DNA of 48,952 nucleotides, taken from positions 1-48,952 of the forward strand of contig JAGBZO010000032.1 of assembly GCA_017628205.1 (NCBI GenBank). The letters are read 5' to 3'. The notes below the pieces were generated by a model that made no database searches, was not told the DNA's origin, and worked only from the letters and a program-made list of their open reading frames with translations. The DNA is from Duodenibacillus sp. Its GTDB lineage: Bacteria; Pseudomonadota; Gammaproteobacteria; Burkholderiales; Burkholderiaceae_F. Each line of letters starts with the position of its first letter. Positions within the stretch are counted from its first letter, which is position 1. The position numbers and the translations under genes are program-made. Positions 1-13,087 of the stretch are shown one piece after another.

Positions 1-284
1 ATGATTTCGAAGCTCCAACCTCGTTGAGCACAGAACAATTGCAACACTTCTTTTTGACGCATCAGATCGTCTTTCTGATCGTGACTGCTCACGCGTGCAT
101 AACCCAAGGTGATGCGCTTGGAAGCATCGGAGCTTTCAACGCGCATCAATTGATCGAGTCGATAGCGGCGATGTCCTTTGCTCGTGCGTTCTGCAACAAG
201 TCTCCCTTCCTTTTCCCAGCGTCTTAAGGTATAAATCGACACACCCAAGTTTTTGGCGGCTTCGCCAATTGAATATCTATCCAT
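1..284 (-). CDS. tnpA: IS607-family serine recombinase (transposase A), N-terminal part
   Basis: Translation from the ATG at 284 gives a MerR-like helix-turn-helix (SIGEAAKNLGVSIYTLRRWE) followed by GHRRY and then the start of a serine-recombinase catalytic domain, YARVSSHDQKDDL, where the first Ser of the ARVSS motif is the expected nucleophile. This order, a MerR-type HTH in front of a resolvase domain, is diagnostic of the IS607 family transposase. The gene runs off the left edge after 94 codons, so the rest of the catalytic domain is not visible. A perfect inverted repeat overlaps the start codon. The serine recombinase would join element ends through a double-strand-break mechanism. Confidence 0.85.
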   Translation of the reverse strand, partial: MDRYSIGEAAKNLGVSIYTLRRWEKEGRLVAERTSKGHRRYRLDQLMRVESSDASKRITLGYARVSSHDQKDDLMRQKEVLQLFCAQRGWSFEI

Positions 285-318
285 TTTGGATAGATATAAA
301 CATATTTAGATAGATTTA
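274..318. repeat. Inverted GATAGAT repeats at the start of the recombinase gene
   Basis: TATCTATCCA at 274-283 and TGGATAGATA at 287-296 form a perfect 10-bp inverted repeat with a 3-bp spacer. A further TAGATAGAT copy lies at 308-316. The inverted repeat covers the recombinase ATG (282-284). The likely reader is the MerR-type HTH of the recombinase itself, acting either in end recognition or in autoregulation; that is inference. Confidence 0.6.
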
Positions 319-432
319 TTTTAACAGTAAGAAACCCGACGACGCCCCGCGTCATGACGAATCGGGTCGAGTCGCTCGGAAATCCGTCGCCCGAATGATT
401 TAGAATATTGGAACTTTTTTTGGAGTATTACC

Positions 433-1284
433 ATGCAACCTATGCTCGACACCACCGGTTTGCCCCGTGTTCCCGCCTGGGAAAAGGCCGGCGACTACAC
501 CGACATCGTTTATGAAAAGGCCGAAGGCATCGCCAAGATCACGATCAACCGCCCCGAAGTACGCAACGCCTTCCGTCCCTTGACGGTTCGCGAAATGGAA
601 GCGGCGTTGGCCGATGCGCGCGACGACGAAAACATCGGCGTCATCATCCTGACCGGCATGGGCGAAAAGGCCTTCTGCTCGGGCGGTGACCAGAAGGTGC
701 GCGGTACGGGCGGTTACGTCGGTTCCGACGGCGTGCCCCGTTTGAACGTGCTCGACTTCCAGCGTCAGATCCGCACCTGTCCCAAGCCCGTCATCGCCAT
801 GGTGGCCGGTTGGTGCGTGGGCGGCGGTCACGTTTTGCACATGATGTGCGACTTGACGATCGCGGCCGACAACGCTCATTTCGGCCAGACCGGTCCTCGC
901 GTCGGTTCCTTCGACGGCGGCTGGGGCGCTTCTTACATGGCTCGCATCGTCGGCCAGAAAAAGGCGCGCGAAATCTGGTTCCTTTGCCGTTTCTACGACG
1001 CTCAGGAAGCCTTGGACATGGGCCTTGTCAATACGGTCGTTCCGTACGAAGACTTGGAAGCCGAAACCGTTCAGTGGTGCCGTGAAATCCTCGCCAACTC
1101 GCCGATCGCCATCCGTTGCTTGAAGGCCGCTTTGAACGCCGACTGCGACGGTCAGGCCGGCATCCAGGAATTGGCCGGCAACGCCACGTTGCTTTACTAC
1201 ATGACCGACGAAGGTCGCGAAGGCAAGAACGCCTTCTTGGAAAAGCGTCGTCCCGACTTCACCAAGTTCCCGCGTTTGCCCTAA
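433..1284 (+). CDS. menB: 1,4-dihydroxy-2-naphthoyl-CoA synthase MenB
   Basis: Crotonase-family enzyme that closes the second ring of the menaquinone headgroup from o-succinylbenzoyl-CoA. The 283-residue length matches E. coli MenB. Visible signatures are the oxyanion-hole region FCSGGDQ (81-87), AGWCVGGGH (125-133) and [14 protein letters not shown] (150-163). The Gly in QTGP, instead of Asp, is the mark of the bicarbonate-dependent MenB type. The start at 433 has GGAG about 8 nt upstream. The stop overlaps the menE start by one base, so the two are translationally coupled. Other men genes are not in the window. The product points to menaquinone-based, hence probably anaerobic, respiration, in keeping with the fumarate reductase at 28935-31742. 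Confidence 0.95.
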   Translation: MQPMLDTTGLPRVPAWEKAGDYTDIVYEKAEGIAKITINRPEVRNAFRPLTVREMEAALADARDDENIGVIILTGMGEKAFCSGGDQKVRGTGGYVGSDGVPRLNVLDFQRQIRTCPKPVIAMVAGWCVGGGHVLHMMCDLTIAADNAHFGQTGPRVGSFDGGWGASYMARIVGQKKAREIWFLCRFYDAQEALDMGLVNTVVPYEDLEAETVQWCREILANSPIAIRCLKAALNADCDGQAGIQELAGNATLLYYMTDEGREGKNAFLEKRRPDFTKFPRLP

Positions 1285-2630
1285 TGACGCGTCAGGCGCT
1301 CACCATGGACGCCGCGCTGAGCGTCAGCGCGGCCGCCGCCGAATGCCCCGACGCATTGGCGGTTCGTACCGATTCGGGGGACATCACGTACCGCGAATTG
1401 GATCGTCTCGTGCGCGCCAAACGCGCTCGTCTCGTGCGTCCCGCTCCGGGGCGTCCGTACCTTCTTGACGCCGTCTGCGAGCTCGAGACCTTTTTAACCA
1501 TCTACGCGCTTTGGGACGAATGCATCCCCGTGCTCTTGATGCAACCGGGGATGACCGCCGCCGAACGGTCCATGCTGCTAGCCGACATCGACGCGATCAA
1601 GGAGCCCTTGCCCGCCGATACGGCTGTTGTCATTTTTACCTCGGGCACGACAGGACGCCCCAAGCCCGCCATGCTCTCGCGTTCGGCTTTGATTGCGAGC
1701 GCTCGCTCCAACGCCCGCAATCTCACCTTGGGTCCCGGCGACATCTGGCTCATGAGCATCTCCTGCGCCCGCATCGGAGGCCTCTCCATTTTGAGCCGCT
1801 CCCTGTTGGCACGCTCGGCCATCGCCACGGCACGCCACTTCACGCCCGAAACCTTTATCAAGACGCTGCGCGACAAACAAGTGACGCTCGCCTCGATCGT
1901 CCCGACCATGTTGGTCAAAGCGCTCGATGCCGCTCCCGATTGGGGACCGCCCCCTTCCTTGCGTTCGATTCTTGTCGGCGGAGCTTCGGCCTCGGACGCC
2001 TTGCTCAAACGCGCCCGTCAACGCGGTTTTCCGATCATGACCACTTACGGCATGACCGAAACAGCCAGCAACGTCGTGACGACGCCCTATGAGGAGCGCT
2101 TCGAAGGCGCCGTCGGCAGTGGCAAATGCAACGCCGACACGGCCATCAAAATTATCGACGGTTCCATCTGGGTCAAGGGGCCGATGACGATGAGCGGCTA
2201 TTGGGGGCACTCGACGCACCCGAGCGACGCCTGGTTCGAAACGGGCGACATCGGTCGATTCGACGAAAACGGCTATTTGCACGTGGAAGCGCGTCGCTCG
2301 GACCTCATCGTCTCGGGCGGCAACAACGTGTACCCCGTCGAAGTGGAAAACGCGTTGGAAGAAATCGAAGGGATTGAACGCGCTCTGGTCGTCGGCTTGC
2401 CCGACGATACCTGGGGCGCCATCGTCACCGCGCTTTTGGTGCCGAGCGACGATACGCCCGTGGACAAATACACGCTCATCGCCGCGTTGCGCACGCGCTT
2501 GTCCGGTTACAAGTGTCCGCGACGCATCGCTTGGGTGAAAGACCTGCCGCTGCGACCGGGCGGCAAACCCGATCGACGTCCCGAGGTTCTAAACGGGATG
2601 GAACTGATCACGTTGCACTACTGCGCCTGA
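1284..2630 (+). CDS. menE: o-succinylbenzoate-CoA ligase MenE
   Basis: ANL-superfamily adenylate-forming ligase that activates o-succinylbenzoate to the CoA thioester used by MenB. The ATP-loop motif TSGTTGRPKPAML lies near residues 119-131, the A8-type region with GDIGRFDENGYL follows, and a C-terminal LRPGGKPDRR supplies the catalytic lysine. The protein has 448 residues, the usual size. I chose the ATG at 1284 because it overlaps the menB stop as TAATG; the same frame stays open upstream inside menB, but that part has no family similarity. Gene order B then E is consistent with a small men operon. It ends 20 bp from the convergent exporter gene with no clear terminator in between. Confidence 0.93.
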   Translation: MTRQALTMDAALSVSAAAAECPDALAVRTDSGDITYRELDRLVRAKRARLVRPAPGRPYLLDAVCELETFLTIYALWDECIPVLLMQPGMTAAERSMLLADIDAIKEPLPADTAVVIFTSGTTGRPKPAMLSRSALIASARSNARNLTLGPGDIWLMSISCARIGGLSILSRSLLARSAIATARHFTPETFIKTLRDKQVTLASIVPTMLVKALDAAPDWGPPPSLRSILVGGASASDALLKRARQRGFPIMTTYGMTETASNVVTTPYEERFEGAVGSGKCNADTAIKIIDGSIWVKGPMTMSGYWGHSTHPSDAWFETGDIGRFDENGYLHVEARRSDLIVSGGNNVYPVEVENALEEIEGIERALVVGLPDDTWGAIVTALLVPSDDTPVDKYTLIAALRTRLSGYKCPRRIAWVKDLPLRPGGKPDRRPEVLNGMELITLHYCA

Positions 2631-2649
2631 TCAGTCCCGTGGGCGCCGT

Positions 2650-3270
2650 TCAAACGCCCGACAACGTAAACAGCGCCAATGCGGCGAAAATCACCGACGC
2701 CGTCCGATTCAGCCAAAACTGCACGGACGGCGTTCTCAATCGGTCCGCCAACGACCCCGCACACAAGGCGACGGAGCCGAACACCGCCAACGTGACGACC
2801 ATGAAGGTCACGCCCAACACGATCATTTCCACGGCGGTTTGCGCGCTGCCGGCGCCGGGCGTCACGAACTGCGGGAAAAACGCCAAAAAGAAAATCTGCA
2901 CTTTCGGGTTGGTCACGTTCATGATCAAACCGCGACGCACCAAGGCCGCGTTCGACAGACGGCCCGTTCCCTCTCCGACCGAACTCGTCGGATATTTCCA
3001 CGACATGACGGCCAAGTATCCCAAATACGCGGCCCCCAGCAAGCGAATCCCCCAAAAGAGCCAATCGCTGGCGGCCACGACGGCCGCAACGCCGCAGGCC
3101 GCCGCCAGAGTTTGCAACACCAACCCCGCAACGAGCCCGAGAACGATCAGAAGACCGGCCTTGGCGCCGTACAAACTCGACTGCACTAAAACGAACAAAT
3201 TGTCCGGCCCCGGGGCAACGGCCAATACCACGCTGGCAACGACAAAAGCACCCCATACGGTTAGCGTCAT
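2650..3270 (-). CDS. LysE/RhtB-family amino-acid exporter
   Basis: A 206-residue inner-membrane protein with about six hydrophobic segments and the family motif VAPGPDNLFV near residue 18, a variant of the APGPN signature of LysE/RhtB efflux proteins. MNVTNPKVQIFFLAFFPQF in the middle is another family hallmark. Such proteins export amino acids such as lysine, threonine or homoserine lactone; the substrate here cannot be told from sequence. The ATG at 3270 is preceded by a GAGAG-type ribosome site and begins at the first transmembrane segment; open sequence upstream of it overlaps purL and is not likely coding. The gene is downstream of purL on the same strand, 157 nt away. Confidence 0.85.
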   Translation of the reverse strand: MTLTVWGAFVVASVVLAVAPGPDNLFVLVQSSLYGAKAGLLIVLGLVAGLVLQTLAAACGVAAVVAASDWLFWGIRLLGAAYLGYLAVMSWKYPTSSVGEGTGRLSNAALVRRGLIMNVTNPKVQIFFLAFFPQFVTPGAGSAQTAVEMIVLGVTFMVVTLAVFGSVALCAGSLADRLRTPSVQFWLNRTASVIFAALALFTLSGV

Positions 3271-3427
3271 GAGCTCACTCTCTTTCTTCGGTTCAATCGT
3301 TGACCGTTCATTGTAAAACCACGCGTCCGAGACATCAAAAACAAAGCCGCAGGCGGATCGCTCCGATTGCGGCTTTTGGAGTGCGTGTCGGAGGCTCGTT
3401 TCGAGCGCTCCGACAGGACGAATCGAC

Positions 3428-7381
<3,954 letters not shown>

Positions 7382-7647
7382 GGTAGCTTCTAGACCGTTT
7401 CTTAAAGAGAAAATAAAGAAAACATTAAACGCCCCCTTACCCCCAGCCGACGGCAAGGAGATATAGGCAAAGACGATTATCCCGATATTGTACTTTACAT
7501 CCCACACATTCTCTAGAAATAGACGCATATCTTGTGGCCGCAAAGGACGAAAACGGGCACGGATGGGCGTACAATTGGCGTGAAACTAATCAAAACGCCT
7601 TAGATTCGTCTCAGGGCGCGTTTTTTGTTGTCTTCACATACGCTTTT

Positions 7648-8907
7648 ATGGATATCGTAGTCATCGGCGCCGGCATGGCCGGCTTACATACGGCATGGGC
7701 CTGCGCCCGACGCGGCGCCAACGTCACGGTCATCGAAAGCGCCAGGGGACCGTTGCAAGCGGCCAGTTACGGCTCGGGCGGTTACATCGGCCCGGACGGC
7801 GTCCGTCCCCTCGTTCGTCCCCTGAGTTTTGCCGAACGCACCTGGTTGCGTTGTTCCGCCGCCAAGCCCACCATGCCGTTGCGCTACAGCGTCGCCGAAC
7901 GATCCAAGCATCCTCAGTTCGTCAAACGCTACGTCGACAACTGCACGCCCGAACGCGCCCGCTACTGCCAGGACGCTTTGACGGCGTTGGTTCAGTACAA
8001 CGCTCGCATGCTCGACAAGCTGGTGCTCGAACTCGATGTGGAAGACTTCCGCACCCAGCGCGTGTTGCACTTGTTCGGCCCGAACGAGAGCCTGACGAAA
8101 ACCCGTCGCGAGCAGCTGCAGCACGGCAACGTCAAGTGGCTCGACCACCGACAATGTCGCGCGCTCGAACCCGGCTTTACGGAGCACGCCCCGATTTCGG
8201 GCGGGTACCACCACCCGCTCGATCAGACGATCAACGCGACCTACGTCGCCCGACAAATCGCCGGCGTGTGCCAGCAAAACGGCGTTCAATTTTTATACGG
8301 TACCGCCGTCAAGGAACTCATCGTCAACGACGGCGTCGTACGCGCCGTGACGAGCGAAGCGGGACTGCACGCCGCCGACGTCGTCGTCTTGTGCCACGCG
8401 GGCGGCGTCACCGAGACCCTGACGACGGCCGGCATCAAGTTGCAGGTGCCGATGACGCCCCTGACGAGCTGCTCGGTGTCGGCCGACATGGGCGAGGCGC
8501 CGTTGCGCGTGCGCAACGGTCTGCAGGACGAATCCAATTCCGTCTTCATCAGCGTGTTGGACGATCGCCTGCGTGCCGTAGGATCTCCCTTCATCGGTTC
8601 GCTCTCGAACAAAGAACTCGAGAGCGAATACCGTCGAATTTACACCGTGGCGACGACCTTGCTCGGCAACGCCGCCCAATGGAACCAGGCCAAATACTGG
8701 TCCCACACCGTCTGGGCCATGCCCGACAGTCTGCCGCTCGTCGGCGCCGTCCCCGGCGCCCGAGGTCTGTACGTGTCCGCCGCGCACGGCATGACGGGCG
8801 CCGCCTGCACTTGCGCCGCGGCCAACATCATCGCCGATCAAATCGAGGGCAAAGTGCCCGCCATCGATTTGTGCGGCGCTTTCGCTTGCGATCGATTCGC
8901 CAAGTGA
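7648..8907 (+). CDS. FAD-dependent oxidoreductase, DadA (D-amino-acid dehydrogenase) like
   Basis: A 419-residue flavoprotein beginning directly with the dinucleotide-binding fold MDIVVIGAGMAG (GxGxxG at 7-12) and an acidic residue after the second strand (VIESARG). The DAO-family middle and the C-terminal block with WAMPDSLPLVGAVPG and VSAAHGMTGA, the FAD-contact region, match D-amino-acid dehydrogenase/glycine-oxidase-like enzymes. Such enzymes oxidise a D-amino or secondary amine substrate and pass electrons to quinone or oxygen. The exact substrate is not deducible. I chose ATG 7648 because it places the nucleotide-binding strand at the N terminus; the frame is open upstream, through an AT-rich leader, without similarity. 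The nnr gene follows 49 nt downstream. Confidence 0.8.
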   Translation: MDIVVIGAGMAGLHTAWACARRGANVTVIESARGPLQAASYGSGGYIGPDGVRPLVRPLSFAERTWLRCSAAKPTMPLRYSVAERSKHPQFVKRYVDNCTPERARYCQDALTALVQYNARMLDKLVLELDVEDFRTQRVLHLFGPNESLTKTRREQLQHGNVKWLDHRQCRALEPGFTEHAPISGGYHHPLDQTINATYVARQIAGVCQQNGVQFLYGTAVKELIVNDGVVRAVTSEAGLHAADVVVLCHAGGVTETLTTAGIKLQVPMTPLTSCSVSADMGEAPLRVRNGLQDESNSVFISVLDDRLRAVGSPFIGSLSNKELESEYRRIYTVATTLLGNAAQWNQAKYWSHTVWAMPDSLPLVGAVPGARGLYVSAAHGMTGAACTCAAANIIADQIEGKVPAIDLCGAFACDRFAK

Positions 8908-8956
8908 GCAGAACTTTTTTCATTCATCTTGTGAGATTGTCATAGGACTTTAGTCA

Positions 8957-10426
8957 ATGAGCCAACAGATTTTGAATTTGGACGAACTTCACGCCCTCGA
9001 ACATCGCTACAACAACCTTTTGCCCGAAGGCGAATTGATGCGCCGTGCCGGTCAGGCCGTGGCCAACACGATCGACACGATCGCTCAGAAGGGTCAGCAC
9101 GTCGTCATCATTTGCGGCCCGGGCAACAACGGCGGCGACGGTTTCGCTTGCGCCCTGGCCCTCAAGCAGCTCGGCTACCGCGTCACCTGCGCTCTCATCG
9201 GTTGCGACAAGCCCAAGACGCCCGATGCCCTGGGCATGTTCCGCGCCTGGGAAAACGCCGGCGGCACGACTATCGCCGATCCCTATAACGCCGACAAGGC
9301 CGACGTCGTCGTCGACGCTCTCTTTGGCACCGGTCTTAAAAAGGCCCTCTCGGGCGACTTCCAGGACGCCGCCATGTGGTTCAACGAACGTCAGGCCGTT
9401 CATATCAGCATCGACGTGCCGAGCGGCTTGGACGCCATGACCGGCAATTGGGTCGGCGGCATCAAGGGCTGCATGTCCGACATCACCGTCGCCATGCTCG
9501 CTCCCAAAGCCGGTTGTTACATGAACGTCGGCGCCGACGCCGCCGGTCAAGTATTGGTTGAAGAACTCGACGTGTCCGTTCCGCTCTCAACCGTCGGTCT
9601 GATCGAAGTCGACGATTTCCGTCACGTTCTCGAACCGCGCGACAAGCACTCGCACAAGGGCACCTACGGCCACGTCGTCGTCATCGGCGGCGAAACCGGT
9701 ACCGTCGGAGCCGCTTTGTTGGCCGGTCGCGCCGCCCTCAAGCTCGGCGCCGGCAAGGTGACGATTGAAATGATGAGCGATCGCGCGCCGGTCGTTGATC
9801 CGCTCTACCCCGAATTGATGATCACGACCGAAGCGTGCGATCTGTCTCAGGCTTCCTGCCTCGTGGTCGGTTGCGGTTTGGGTTTCAGCGCCAAGGCCAA
9901 GGAACGCCTGATGGCAGCCATCAACACCCCCGTTCCGCTCGTTTTGGATGCCGACGCCCTGCGCATCATGGCCGAGGATCTGAGCGTTCAGGACGCCGTA
10001 CTCGCCCGCAAGGCTCACACGGTCATCACGCCGCATCCGGGCGAAGCCGCCGCCATTTTGCGCTGCCCCGTCGAAAAGGTTCAGGCCGACCGCATTCAGG
10101 CCGCACGTGAAATCGCCATCCAGACGGGCGCCATCTCCATTCTCAAGGGCATCGGATCGGTCGTCACGTTGCGCAGCTCCCGCACGTGGATCAACCCGAC
10201 GGGCAACGCCTCGTTGGCCACGGCCGGTTCGGGCGACGTTTTGGCCGGCATGATCGGCGCCACGTTCGCTCAGGACTTCGACCTTGTCTCCTCGACGCTC
10301 TCGGCCGTTTGGTTGCACGGGCAGTCCGCCGAAGGCTATTACGCCGGCATGACGGCCAGCGACATCATCGTCTCGGCCGCCGACACGCTCGACGCCATGC
10401 GCTCGGGCGAATACGACGTCGAATAA
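8957..10426 (+). CDS. nnr: Bifunctional NAD(P)HX epimerase / ADP-dependent NAD(P)HX dehydratase
   Basis: Repairs hydrated NAD(P)H. The N-terminal YjeF-type epimerase domain (about 1-215) shows CGPGNNGGDGF near 55-65 and DALFGTGL near 118-125. The C-terminal ribokinase-like dehydratase domain (about 225-489) shows HKGTYGHVVVIGG and the GSGDVLAGMI motif holding the catalytic Asp. The 489-residue length fits the fused bacterial form. It follows the flavoprotein gene closely and could be co-transcribed with it. A strong hairpin with a T tract follows 15 nt after the stop. In many proteobacteria nnr sits next to tsaE; no tsaE is present here. Confidence 0.92.
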   Translation: MSQQILNLDELHALEHRYNNLLPEGELMRRAGQAVANTIDTIAQKGQHVVIICGPGNNGGDGFACALALKQLGYRVTCALIGCDKPKTPDALGMFRAWENAGGTTIADPYNADKADVVVDALFGTGLKKALSGDFQDAAMWFNERQAVHISIDVPSGLDAMTGNWVGGIKGCMSDITVAMLAPKAGCYMNVGADAAGQVLVEELDVSVPLSTVGLIEVDDFRHVLEPRDKHSHKGTYGHVVVIGGETGTVGAALLAGRAALKLGAGKVTIEMMSDRAPVVDPLYPELMITTEACDLSQASCLVVGCGLGFSAKAKERLMAAINTPVPLVLDADALRIMAEDLSVQDAVLARKAHTVITPHPGEAAAILRCPVEKVQADRIQAAREIAIQTGAISILKGIGSVVTLRSSRTWINPTGNASLATAGSGDVLAGMIGATFAQDFDLVSSTLSAVWLHGQSAEGYYAGMTASDIIVSAADTLDAMRSGEYDVE

Positions 10427-10440
10427 CTCGACGGATAAAA

Positions 10441-10475
10441 CAAAGGCGAAGCCTCGGGCTTCGCCTTTGTTTTTG
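10441..10475. terminator. Bidirectional intrinsic terminator between nnr and the convergent gene
   Basis: CAAAGGCGAAGC and GCTTCGCCTTTG form a long GC-rich stem followed by TTTTT on the plus strand and by a T-rich tail on the minus strand. It can serve nnr and the minus-strand gene that ends at 10523. Confidence 0.85.
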
Positions 10476-10480
10476 ATCGA

Positions 10481-10514
10481 ACGGAGCGCTCCCTTTGCGA
10501 TGCGCTCCGTTTTT
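10481..10514 (+). terminator. Second intrinsic terminator after nnr
   Basis: ACGGAGCGC (10481-10489) pairs with GCGCTCCGT (10502-10510), followed by a run of five T on the plus strand. Coming directly after the first hairpin, it gives a tandem stop for plus-strand transcripts ahead of the convergent gene. Confidence 0.65.
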
Positions 10515-10522
10515 AATGTGCC

Positions 10523-11902
10523 TTAGGCATAGAGAACGAACAGCTCTTCGAGCGTGCCGTCGTCGTCGACGCGCACCGCATAGCGACGCGAATGCGTCTG
10601 CCACATCAAGCACCGATCGATTTGTTCTTGCAGTCGATGCGCGCTGCCGATCAACTGCTCGAGATACAGATCGTGCAACTCGTTGAGTTCGCGCGCGTGA
10701 CGCGTGACTTCGCCGGCGCGAACCACTTCGATTTCATTGAGACCGCGACTGTCATGACTGAGCAGATCGTGGGCCAAATGCGTGGCCGCATCGATGAGAC
10801 TGCGAACGTCGGGGAAAGCTTTGACATCGCTCGAAATGTCGTTGACGCAACGAATTTCATTTTCAAAACGATCGCCGCCGATCACGTGCAACAAGGCACA
10901 CACGCGACGCACTCGCACGACCAACTCGCGCACGTACATGTAAGCGATGACCAATTGCAACGCCTGGTCGGCCTCTTCCACCGTCGTGATCGCCTGAGCC
11001 TGCGTCTTGATCGCTTCGTCGATGCGGGATGCGTCGGCTTGAACCTCTTCGGACAAATCCGCGCCGCGCATGTGGCACGCTTGAATTTCCGCTTCGGTTT
11101 GCGCCTTGTGACAGACGTCTTCGACCAACGCCATCACGCGTTCCAGGCGCTCGTTCCACACCGCCGTCGTCTTGGCCGAGACATGACGGGAGAGTTCGGT
11201 CACATGTTCTTGGAGCACGTTCAATTCGATTTGAAGCTCCGATTCGAGCGCATGCGGCTTGCCGGTCGGATTCAACGCGTCCCACAAATCGCCCAGACAG
11301 GGCAATCGGCCGTCCCGATCGGGTTGCAACGACATGGCTCCGCCCAGTTGCATGCCCGTTTCGTCAATCGAGCACAAGCGCAAGCGATCGCCGGCGCAAT
11401 CGAATTCTGCCGTATGGCCAAGCTTGAACGCCGCTTCAACCTTCGGACAGAAACTCACGGCATAAATGTGGCGCTCGAACTGGCTGCCGGGCAACCAAGC
11501 GAGTTTGCACACTTGTTCAAAGAGCGGCTCCAAGAGCTTCTTTTGCGCTTTGCCGACCGAGAGCGGATGCCAAAATTCACGGTCGATCTTGAATGCGCGT
11601 TGCATGAACAGCATGGCGGACGCGGCCTGCCCCTCGTCGGTCGTGACGGCAAACATGGTGGGACGTTTGACGACGCCCGCATCGAAGGCGTGGACGGCAT
11701 CGTGCTTTTCAACCGCGCCGACGGCCGGATGTTCGTTGGGTACGGGGTGTCCCGTTTCGGGGTGACGGCGATCGGGACTTACCGTCGCCTTGGTTGCAGA
11801 TTTGTTGTTTTTGTTGCGCAGCAGTTGCCAGACTATCGTTCCGGCTACGGCGGCACCGATCGCGGCGGGCAAAATGACGCCGCTCATATCATCGATCAAC
11901 AT
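10523..11902 (-). CDS. Membrane-anchored protein of unknown function, helical
   Basis: Unrecognised 459-residue protein. It begins with a single hydrophobic segment (GVILPAAIGAAVAGTIVWQL, residues about 8-27) that would anchor it in the inner membrane, followed by a basic, Lys/Asn-rich stretch and a cytoplasmic part. The second half (about 220-445) is rich in Glu, Ala, Leu, Arg and Gln with heptad-like spacing, suggesting long helices or coiled coil. No enzyme motif was seen. The start at 11902 is supported by AAAGGGA 10 nt upstream. Terminators flank its 3' end, and its 5' neighbour, an aldo/keto reductase, is divergent, so it is likely a single-gene transcript. Function cannot be inferred from context. 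Confidence 0.75.
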   Translation of the reverse strand: MLIDDMSGVILPAAIGAAVAGTIVWQLLRNKNNKSATKATVSPDRRHPETGHPVPNEHPAVGAVEKHDAVHAFDAGVVKRPTMFAVTTDEGQAASAMLFMQRAFKIDREFWHPLSVGKAQKKLLEPLFEQVCKLAWLPGSQFERHIYAVSFCPKVEAAFKLGHTAEFDCAGDRLRLCSIDETGMQLGGAMSLQPDRDGRLPCLGDLWDALNPTGKPHALESELQIELNVLQEHVTELSRHVSAKTTAVWNERLERVMALVEDVCHKAQTEAEIQACHMRGADLSEEVQADASRIDEAIKTQAQAITTVEEADQALQLVIAYMYVRELVVRVRRVCALLHVIGGDRFENEIRCVNDISSDVKAFPDVRSLIDAATHLAHDLLSHDSRGLNEIEVVRAGEVTRHARELNELHDLYLEQLIGSAHRLQEQIDRCLMWQTHSRRYAVRVDDDGTLEELFVLYA

Positions 11903-12164
11903 GGATGTTTCCCTTTGAAGCGTCTCGGGCGCCTCGGTCCGAGACAATGCGAGGATTATACGCCTCACAACGAACGCCCCCCTTTTGGGATGCCTACGCT
12001 CTCATCCGCTCGGGCGTCTCGGAACGGGATTTTCGATGAAAAAAACTTTTCGACCCCCTTTTATTGAACAACCCGTTTGATACAATTTACGCCATCACGG
12101 TTAGGCCGTTTGACGTAGTTCAGTCAGGACCTGCCATTTTACGAATTGAGATAGGAGTACGATT

Positions 12165-13016
12165 TTGCCTTCGATCGCTAACGGCTTTGCTTTGGCTAAC
12201 GGCGTGACGATCCCTTGTATCGGTTTGGGCACCTGGCAGGTGCCCGATGACAACGGCTTGGTCAACGTCATCCACAACGCCATCGAACTCGGATATCGTC
12301 ACATCGACACGGCTCACATCTACGGTAACGAACGCAGCGTCGGCAAGGCTGTCCGCACTTGCGGCCTGCCCCGCAACGAACTTTTCGTTACGAGCAAGCT
12401 TTGGAATACCGATCGCGGATACAAATCCGCCCTCGACGCATTCAATCGAACGATGGATCTGCTCGACATCGAGTACCTCGATTTGTACTTGATGCACTGG
12501 CCCGCCGCACGCGGCGAAGCCATGACCTGGCAGAGCATCAACTCGGGCACGTGGCGTGCGTTCGAAGACATCTACGCCAGCGGTCGCGTTCGTGCCATCG
12601 GCGTGAGCAACTTCCTCGTTCATCACTTGGTGCCGCTGTTGGCTCGCGCCAAAATCGCCCCGATGGTCAATCAGCTCGAATTCCATCCGGGCTACATGCA
12701 GCAACCCACGGTCAACTTCTGCAAACAGCGCGGCATCCAGGTAACCGCTTGGTCCCCGTTGGGACGCGGCGCGTTGATCCGTCACCCCCTGTTGACCGAG
12801 ATCGCCGCCAAGTACAACGTCACCGTGTCGCAGCTCGCGTTGCGCTGGTGCCTGCAGCACGGCATCGCCGCCTTGCCCAAGTCGCTCAACATCGAACATC
12901 AACGCACCAACAGCGAGTTGTTCCACTTCCACATCGCCCCCGAAGACATGCAACGTCTCGACTCCATGCCGCAATGTTGCTTCTCCGGTCTCGATCCCGA
13001 TCACGTCACGTTCTGA
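12165..13016 (+). CDS. Aldo/keto reductase (TTG start)
   Basis: A 283-residue NADPH-dependent carbonyl reductase of the AKR superfamily with a TIM-barrel. The catalytic tetrad is complete: Asp48, Tyr53, Lys78 and His111, seen in HIDTAHIYGNE, VTSKLW and LMHWP. The phosphate-binding region PKS (LPKSLN) is present near the C terminus. It resembles 2,5-diketo-gluconate reductase/YafB-like AKRs, which reduce small aldehydes and ketones; the physiological substrate is open. The start is TTG at 12165, supported by AGGAG seven nt upstream and by the absence of an ATG near the family N terminus. It is divergent from the anchored protein and ends in a strong bidirectional terminator. Confidence 0.88.
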   Translation: MPSIANGFALANGVTIPCIGLGTWQVPDDNGLVNVIHNAIELGYRHIDTAHIYGNERSVGKAVRTCGLPRNELFVTSKLWNTDRGYKSALDAFNRTMDLLDIEYLDLYLMHWPAARGEAMTWQSINSGTWRAFEDIYASGRVRAIGVSNFLVHHLVPLLARAKIAPMVNQLEFHPGYMQQPTVNFCKQRGIQVTAWSPLGRGALIRHPLLTEIAAKYNVTVSQLALRWCLQHGIAALPKSLNIEHQRTNSELFHFHIAPEDMQRLDSMPQCCFSGLDPDHVTF

Positions 13017-13040
13017 TCGACGCCGAGCGACAACCGAAAA

Positions 13041-13077
13041 AAACCGCCGTGATGAATCATCACGGCGGTCTTTTTTT
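13041..13077. terminator. Bidirectional terminator between aldo/keto reductase and metA
   Basis: ACCGCCGTGATG and CATCACGGCGGT form a perfect 12-bp stem with a 3-nt loop, preceded by a run of A and followed by CTTTTTTT, so it works for both convergent transcripts. Confidence 0.92.
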
Positions 13078-13087
13078 ATCGGACGAA

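Larger units (their letters stand above)
1..325 (-). mobile_element. IS607-family insertion element, one end (partial)
   Basis: The leftmost part encodes the start of an IS607-type serine recombinase, which identifies the element. The rest of the element, including any tnpB, lies beyond the left edge. An AT-rich stretch with GATAGAT repeats at 274-320 gives way to GC-rich host sequence near 325, just upstream of menB, and I take this change as the approximate element end. IS607 elements leave no target duplication and no terminal inverted repeats of the usual kind, so the exact end cannot be set from one junction. Confidence 0.65.

Noticed and set aside
2513-3316. Open frame of about 267 codons antisense to the LysE-type gene
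   Set aside because: Translation is Thr/Pro/Arg-rich without motifs, and the opposite strand encodes a clear LysE-family protein with a ribosome site.
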